Origin: Verrucomicrobiota bacterium
GTDB lineage: Bacteria > Verrucomicrobiota > Verrucomicrobiia > Limisphaerales > UBA8199
Length of the DNA: 10,317 nt
NCBI GenBank assembly: GCA_026397855.1
Contig: JAPLUA010000183.1
Span: 1-10,317 of the forward strand
Reading direction: 5' to 3'
Part shown: positions 6,362-10,317 of the stretch, in pieces
How positions within the stretch are numbered: position 1 is the first letter of the stretch
How the letters are laid out: each line of letters opens with the position of its first letter
Translations under genes and position numbers: made by a program
The notes under the pieces: generated by a model
Database searches by the model: none
What the model saw: the letters and a program-made list of their open reading frames with translations, nothing else
Told to the model about the DNA's origin: nothing

Positions 6362-7285
6362 ATGACCAGAACTACCAAGTCTTTGATGGCGGCCGCGGTT
6401 TGTGCAATGGCAGTTGGCACGGGCGTCTGCGGGCTGCAAGCCGCGACGATTACCATTCCCAACGCGTCGTTCGAGTCGCCACCGACGGCTTACGCGAATC
6501 CTTTCATTAATTCCTGGCAGCAGGTTCCGCAACCGGATTTGAATGACCAGACCACCTTCCTGACCGGCGTATTCTCGAATCAGCCGCCCGCCGACCCCTT
6601 CCACATTGATAACTGCGACGGCAGCCAGGCGATGTTCCTGTTCGCGGTGCCCCAGGCCGCCATCCTCCAGGACTACGACTCGACCGACTGGATGAACCCC
6701 ACACCGACGCACGCCTTTGATGCAGCTTTCGAGGTCGGCAAGTCTTACCGGGCAACCGTTGGCGTTCTCGGCGGCACCAACTTCGCCATTCCCATGCAGG
6801 AGGGGACAACGCTGGAGCTGAGCTTGTATTACAGGGATAACGCCAGCAACCTGGTCAACGTGGCGGCGACCTCGATCACCAATAGCGGAGATCTCTTCCC
6901 CACCGCGACCCATTTCGTTGACTTCCAGGTGGAGGTCCCCACGGTGCAGGCAAGCGATGCCTGGGCCGGCCGGCACATCGGCGTCAGAATCCTGTCCACA
7001 ACCTATGAGCTTATTGGGGGATACTGGGATTTAGACAATGTTCGGCTCGCCTCGACGATCACCCCGGTGTTGCTGGCGCCCGGCTATACCAACGGCCAGT
7101 TCTCCTGCACCCTGCAAAGCGAGCCTGGGCTGCGTTTCGAAATGCTGGCCGGCACAAACCTTGAGCTCCCGTTGTCCAACTGGACCCGCCTTGGGGTTGT
7201 GACCAATATCGGTGGAACCGTTCCCTTCCTTGACCCCGCCAGCGGCCTCACCCGCCGGTTTTACACGGCGCGCCAGTTGCCCTGA
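6362..7285 (+). CDS. Secreted beta-rich protein with a Verrucomicrobiota-type C-terminal module
   Basis: A 307-residue exported protein without an enzyme signature. Residues 1-28 are a signal peptide (AAAVCAMAVGTGVCGLQAA). Mature residues about 29-232 look like one jelly-roll or carbohydrate-binding-type domain: it opens ITIPNASFESPP and closes GYWDLDNVRLAS, a pair typical of PEP-CTERM-type and DUF642-like extracellular domains. Residues about 235-307 match a small module I associate with Verrucomicrobiota exoproteins, with pattern GLRFEMLAGTNL, SNWTRLG, a GTVPFLDP turn and the ending RRFYTARQLP. There is no C-terminal PEP motif, membrane helix or arginine cluster, so the protein is probably released or held by other means. 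The ATG at 6362 has no ribosome binding site but sits at the predicted transcript start. It is divergent from the sulfatase and its stop is seven bases from the stop of the convergent propeller gene. Its ligand is unknown. Confidence 0.85.
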   Translation: MTRTTKSLMAAAVCAMAVGTGVCGLQAATITIPNASFESPPTAYANPFINSWQQVPQPDLNDQTTFLTGVFSNQPPADPFHIDNCDGSQAMFLFAVPQAAILQDYDSTDWMNPTPTHAFDAAFEVGKSYRATVGVLGGTNFAIPMQEGTTLELSLYYRDNASNLVNVAATSITNSGDLFPTATHFVDFQVEVPTVQASDAWAGRHIGVRILSTTYELIGGYWDLDNVRLASTITPVLLAPGYTNGQFSCTLQSEPGLRFEMLAGTNLELPLSNWTRLGVVTNIGGTVPFLDPASGLTRRFYTARQLP

Positions 7286-7298
7286 GAGACGGTCAGGG
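7280..7298. terminator. Shared stem-loop between two convergent stop codons
   Basis: CCCTGA (7280-7285) and TCAGGG (7293-7298) form a six-base-pair stem with a seven-base loop. The TGA of the plus-strand gene lies in one arm and the TGA of the minus-strand gene in the other, so the hairpin is mirror-symmetric for both genes. There is no T-tract on either side, so termination efficiency is uncertain. Confidence 0.35.
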
Positions 7299-8819
7299 GG
7301 ACGGATTCGTCACCGTAAACGAGTATAACTGCCCGGGGGGCCGCACCTCGAAGCGGAGGCGGAATGGGCCGCGCGGGGCCACCTGGCGGAGCGGCCTGGC
7401 GCCGAAACGCACGAGGTGGCGAACCGAGTCACCGCCTACGCCGGCCGAGGCCAATGCCTTGCCAGATTGATCCAGAACCTGCACGCTGACCGGACCGATC
7501 GCGTTGAGCATCAGCTCCTGGGCATTGACCTGGATCAGCGGGGTGGTGATCACGCCGCCATCCACGGACACAAAACCATCCCGGCGCAGGCGGGCGCGGA
7601 AGATGCCGCCGCCGTGAAGCCGGCGCTCGGCGGGGGCATTCTTGCCCGAGGACGAGGCGGAGTAGTAGTAGATGAGTTCGTCACCGACGCGGAGGGGACC
7701 CTGGCTGAACTCGCTGATGTAGCCGCCGTCGTTGGTGCCGCCGTTGCCGCCCTCGGCGCCGTTGGGGATGAAGACCTCCGCGACGCCGGTATCGTTCGTG
7801 AAGGGCACCTTGCGCCAGTCGAGTCCATCCCGGCTGACGACCAGCTTGAGGAAGGCGCAGCCGGCGGCGGACCATGGATAGCTGTCCCGACCGTGGAAGA
7901 TCTTCAGGCCGCCCAGCCAGAGCGATTCGTAGCGCCAGGCCGTGCTGGCGTAGTATTCGTCAGCGGGTGAATCGCCGTTGCGCGCGGCCATGGCGGGCAT
8001 CAATTGGATACGTTCCAGCTTGCGGATGTCGAACGGGCGATCGAGCCCATCCAGGAAGGCGTAGGCCCGGGATCTTGAACCGTAGCCAGGGACAATGTCG
8101 TGCGGGGCGTAGAACTTGAACAGGCCCAGGAACCGGTTCTCCACGGGATCATGTGCGAACAGGGTGACATCGCCCGGACCGTAGAGAGTTCGGCCATCCT
8201 GGGTAATGGCGCGGCAGCTCGGGTCGCCATCGCCGGCAAAGCCGCTGAAGACCTGGCGGCCCTTCTGCCATCGTAGCCCGTCGGCGGAATCCACATACCA
8301 GATGCCTTCCCATTCGTTGCCCACGTTGGCGGCCCAGACCCAGCCTTTGTAAGGGCGAGTCATGTCGTTCGTGTCGTAGTAGCAGGAGAAAAGGTCAATA
8401 CCGGGGCGGCCGTGGGCGTCCGGGGGGAGGGGCGAGAACGGGAGGTCCAGGGTGACCTTCTCCAGCTCAGCGTTGGTGTTGGGTTGCCAGGCGAGCCCGT
8501 CGGCGGAGGTGAGCCGGTACATCTGCCGCGAGGGCCACTCCTGCACGAACATGACGTGGCGGTTGAGGCGGGTATCCCGCACGATGCTCCCGTAGGCCAG
8601 GAGCGTGGTTCCGGCGCGGGCGGCGATCAACGGGGTGTTGCCGCCGTTGTCCTTGGCCGGTTGGTGCAGAGTGCGGCGCAGGCCGCTCGCCCGCTCGATT
8701 GCGCCATCATCCACGAAGAGCTGGGCGACTCCGGGTTGGATTCGGATTGGGGTTGGCGCGCCACCGCAGACGGGCAGGCAAATCAAACCCAGTGCGGTGG
8801 CGTAAAGGAGGATTTTCAT
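7293..8819 (-). CDS. Secreted five-bladed-propeller protein, glycoside-hydrolase (GH32/43-like) type
   Basis: A 508-residue protein with signal peptide MKILLYATALGLICLPVCGG. Its first mature motif, AQLFVDDGAIERASGLRRTL (32-51), is typical of a family common in Planctomycetota and Verrucomicrobiota and often labelled glycosyl hydrolase or hypothetical. Propeller blades are marked by three repeats of S-x-D-G-L-x-W: SADGLAW (105-111), SADGLRW (178-184) and SRDGLDW (329-335). A C-terminal beta domain starts near GGGIFRARLRRDGFVSVDGG (403-422). No catalytic pair can be assigned by eye, so activity on a glycan is inferred from fold and habitat only. The ATG at 8819 follows GGAG (8832-8829) by nine bases; the open frame to 8918 has no signal-peptide character. 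It starts four bases after the transporter stop codon, with its ribosome binding site inside the end of that gene, indicating cotranslation. A Gly/Asn-rich loop (354-366) is notable. Confidence 0.85.
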   Translation of the reverse strand: MKILLYATALGLICLPVCGGAPTPIRIQPGVAQLFVDDGAIERASGLRRTLHQPAKDNGGNTPLIAARAGTTLLAYGSIVRDTRLNRHVMFVQEWPSRQMYRLTSADGLAWQPNTNAELEKVTLDLPFSPLPPDAHGRPGIDLFSCYYDTNDMTRPYKGWVWAANVGNEWEGIWYVDSADGLRWQKGRQVFSGFAGDGDPSCRAITQDGRTLYGPGDVTLFAHDPVENRFLGLFKFYAPHDIVPGYGSRSRAYAFLDGLDRPFDIRKLERIQLMPAMAARNGDSPADEYYASTAWRYESLWLGGLKIFHGRDSYPWSAAGCAFLKLVVSRDGLDWRKVPFTNDTGVAEVFIPNGAEGGNGGTNDGGYISEFSQGPLRVGDELIYYYSASSSGKNAPAERRLHGGGIFRARLRRDGFVSVDGGVITTPLIQVNAQELMLNAIGPVSVQVLDQSGKALASAGVGGDSVRHLVRFGARPLRQVAPRGPFRLRFEVRPPGQLYSFTVTNPSP

Positions 8820-8823
8820 GTCA

Positions 8824-10203
8824 TCATTCTCCGTAACCGTGCGGCTTAGCCTTCCAGCCGAGCGCGCAGGCGAGTGTGCCGATGGCCGCGACAATGAGCA
8901 TGCCGATGAACCCGGCATCCCAGCCGTAGGTTTGCACCAGCTTGCCCAGACCCCAGCCGGACAGGGTGGTGCTGGCGTAGCCGAAGAAGCCGGTCAGGCC
9001 GACGGCGGTGGCGGCGGCGCGCTTGGTGGCGAGATTGGCCGCGGCGATGCTGATGAGGCATTGCGGGCCGTAGATGAAAAAGCCCGAGGTGCAGAGGAAC
9101 AGGGTGTTGAGCAGCATGGATTGGCCCGCCACTTTCCAGAACAGGAGAACCGAGACGCCCGCCATGGCCATGTAGAACACGCAGGAGCGGAAGCCGCGCC
9201 CGCCAAACAGCCGGTCGGTCAGCCAGCCGCCAATGAGCGCCCCGATCATGCCGGAAATCTCGAAGCCGGCGACCATCCAGCCGGCATGGGTCAGCTTGAG
9301 GTGCTTGGCCTGGGTGAGCAGGGTGGGACCCCAATCCAGCATGGCATAGCGAATGGTGTAAACGAAGAAGTTCGCCACCGCGAGCAGCCAGATGTAGGGA
9401 TTGCTGAAGACATACTTTACCGCCACCGCCTTCCAGTCCTCGCTATCGCCGGCGGCGGTCTTGCCCCTGGTGCCTTCGACCTCGGGGAGGCCGAGCGACT
9501 GCGGCGTATCGGGCAGCGCGGACCAGAGGAACGCGGCGCACAGAAAGGCCAGCGAGGCCGGCACGAAGAAGCAGAGGCGCCAGTTGCCGTAGTAGCTCAG
9601 CAGGTAGCTGCAGATCACCACCACCATTCCCGCGCCAATGTTGGTGGAGGCGTTCCAGATGGACATCTTGGTGGCCAGCTCCCTGGGGGGGACCCAATGG
9701 GTAAAGGCCCGCGCGCACGGTGGGAAGCCCATGCCCTGGAACCAGCCATTGATCATCCAGAACATCCCGAGAGTTACCACGGCCGAACTCAGGCCGAAGA
9801 ATACGTTCACGACCGCGGACAGGAGCAGGCCGGTGGCCATGAAGGTGCGGACATTGCAGCGGTCACCGAAGAAGCCGTTCACGAACTTCGACACCCCGTA
9901 GAGCACGCCGTGCAGCGTGAGGAACAGCCCGAGGTCGGTCTTGGTCACGCCGAGGCTGCTCTCCATCACCGGCATGGCGATGCTGAGGTTCTTGCGGACG
10001 AAATAGTAAGTCGCGTAGCCGACGATGGTGGCGACGATCATGCGCCGCTCCCAGTAGCGATGCTTCGTCTTGATCAGCTCCGGCTCGCTCAGCATCACCG
10101 CCGCTGCGGGCTCCGGCTCAAACAGGCGCAGGAGCGCCGGGAAGCGCTTGGGGGAGGCAATCCGCGCGCCGGGAGGTTCGATTTGGGATGCCGGTGCTGA
10201 CAT
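8824..10203 (-). CDS. Organophosphate:phosphate antiporter-type MFS transporter (GlpT/UhpT/UhpC-like)
   Basis: A 459-residue, 12-segment inner-membrane transporter of the major facilitator superfamily. Features of the organophosphate:phosphate antiporter family are clear. YATYYFVRKNLSIAMP (63-78) places Arg70 at the position of GlpT Arg45, and IRYAMLDWGPT (284-294) places Arg285 at GlpT Arg269; this arginine pair binds the substrate phosphate. GFFGDRCNVRTFM (110-122) is the loop 2-3 motif, and NGWFQGMGFPPCAR (152-165) is also typical. The likely cargo is glycerol-3-phosphate or a hexose phosphate in exchange for phosphate; a sensor role as in UhpC is possible. The cytoplasmic N-terminus (1-53) is long, with an alternative ATG at residue 37. 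The start at 10203 directly abuts the stop of the upstream dehydrogenase-like gene and lacks a ribosome binding site, so translation is probably coupled. Its own stop is four bases before the propeller gene. Confidence 0.9.
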   Translation of the reverse strand: MSAPASQIEPPGARIASPKRFPALLRLFEPEPAAAVMLSEPELIKTKHRYWERRMIVATIVGYATYYFVRKNLSIAMPVMESSLGVTKTDLGLFLTLHGVLYGVSKFVNGFFGDRCNVRTFMATGLLLSAVVNVFFGLSSAVVTLGMFWMINGWFQGMGFPPCARAFTHWVPPRELATKMSIWNASTNIGAGMVVVICSYLLSYYGNWRLCFFVPASLAFLCAAFLWSALPDTPQSLGLPEVEGTRGKTAAGDSEDWKAVAVKYVFSNPYIWLLAVANFFVYTIRYAMLDWGPTLLTQAKHLKLTHAGWMVAGFEISGMIGALIGGWLTDRLFGGRGFRSCVFYMAMAGVSVLLFWKVAGQSMLLNTLFLCTSGFFIYGPQCLISIAAANLATKRAAATAVGLTGFFGYASTTLSGWGLGKLVQTYGWDAGFIGMLIVAAIGTLACALGWKAKPHGYGE

Positions 10204-10317
10204 TTAGGCAGAGACTGCCTCAACGGCCCGGGCAGAGGAAGCCTGCATTTGCGTGCCGGTCATCCGCGTGTAGCGCTCCAGCTCGGCGCTGAGCTCCTCC
10301 GGGGACCAGCCCAGCAG
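10204..10317 (-). CDS. C-terminal end of a probable FAD-dependent glycerol-3-phosphate dehydrogenase (partial)
   Basis: The last 37 codons and the TAA stop of a gene that enters from the right edge of the window. The visible end contains LLGWSPEELSAELERYTRMT, which resembles the final helix of the C-terminal domain of glycerol-3-phosphate dehydrogenases (GlpD type), where a G-W-S/D-x-E-E motif is followed by an E-x-x-x-Y helix. The following tail (GTQMQASSARAVEAVSA) is Ala-rich and unconserved. The neighbouring GlpT-like transporter supports this reading, since GlpD oxidises imported glycerol-3-phosphate to dihydroxyacetone phosphate at the membrane. The stop codon is directly followed by the ATG of the transporter. 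The coding assignment is firm; the family assignment rests on a short piece. Confidence 0.55.
   Translation of the reverse strand: MLGWSPEELSAELERYTRMTGTQMQASSARAVEAVSA
10206..10220 (-). promoter_or_regulatory. Hairpin two bases before the transporter start codon
   Basis: On the minus strand AGGCAG and CTGCCT pair as a perfect six-base-pair stem with a TCT loop. It overlaps the stop codon of the upstream dehydrogenase-like gene and ends two bases before the ATG at 10203. Folded, it would hinder independent initiation on the transporter gene, while a ribosome finishing the upstream gene would open it. This supports translational coupling but is not proof of it. Confidence 0.4.

Noticed and set aside
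7196..7285. PEP-CTERM sorting signal at the end of the secreted protein
   Set aside because: There is no PEP motif, no C-terminal hydrophobic helix and no basic cluster.
8818..10200. 460-residue plus-strand open frame almost exactly opposite the transporter gene
   Set aside because: The product is a soluble His/Gly/Glu-rich string without family features, while the opposite strand is a clear transporter with conserved arginines. Codon-phase mirroring in GC-rich DNA explains it.

Overview
The window is GC-rich, densely coded DNA from an environmental bacterium, most likely Verrucomicrobiota, with Planctomycetota as the alternative. The clues are a secreted S1 sulfatase, a secreted five-bladed-propeller hydrolase-like protein, and a short secreted protein with a C-terminal module common in Verrucomicrobiota exoproteins. 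No rRNA, tRNA, CRISPR array, insertion sequence or phage gene was seen, and there is no gene-free stretch over 300 bases. The lineage is inferred from gene style only.

Left part (1-3000, minus strand). A Phd/YefM-type antitoxin gene is followed by the start of a RelE/ParE-type toxin that looks broken by a frameshift. Upstream lies an 836-residue three-part protein: a membrane domain, a spermidine-synthase-like domain and C-terminal TPRs. A loop of its membrane domain is encoded by two arrays of 7-base repeats next to a run of eight C. Divergent from it (3103-4380, plus) is a sodium:glutamate symporter of the GltS family.

Middle part (4396-7285). A secreted sulfatase (minus) is followed by a 48-residue unrecognised protein with a very strong ribosome binding site. 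The 134-base region between the sulfatase and the divergent secreted protein holds a dyad of three CAATTA/G-type boxes 11 bases apart and plausible promoters facing both ways. Both predicted transcripts would start at or next to the start codon.

Right part (7293-10317, minus). This is a tight operon. It starts with the C-terminal end of a probable FAD-dependent glycerol-3-phosphate dehydrogenase, cut by the window edge. An organophosphate antiporter of the GlpT/UhpT type follows, its ATG touching the previous stop codon, and then a secreted propeller protein four bases further on. A plausible reading is uptake and oxidation of a phosphorylated three-carbon or sugar compound, with the propeller protein acting outside the cytoplasm on a related glycan or glycoconjugate. 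That last link is inference.

No complete novel defence or mobile system was recognised. The points most worth a second look are the 48-residue protein, the phased dyad with leaderless-type promoters, the heptamer arrays inside a gene, and the transporter-propeller operon.
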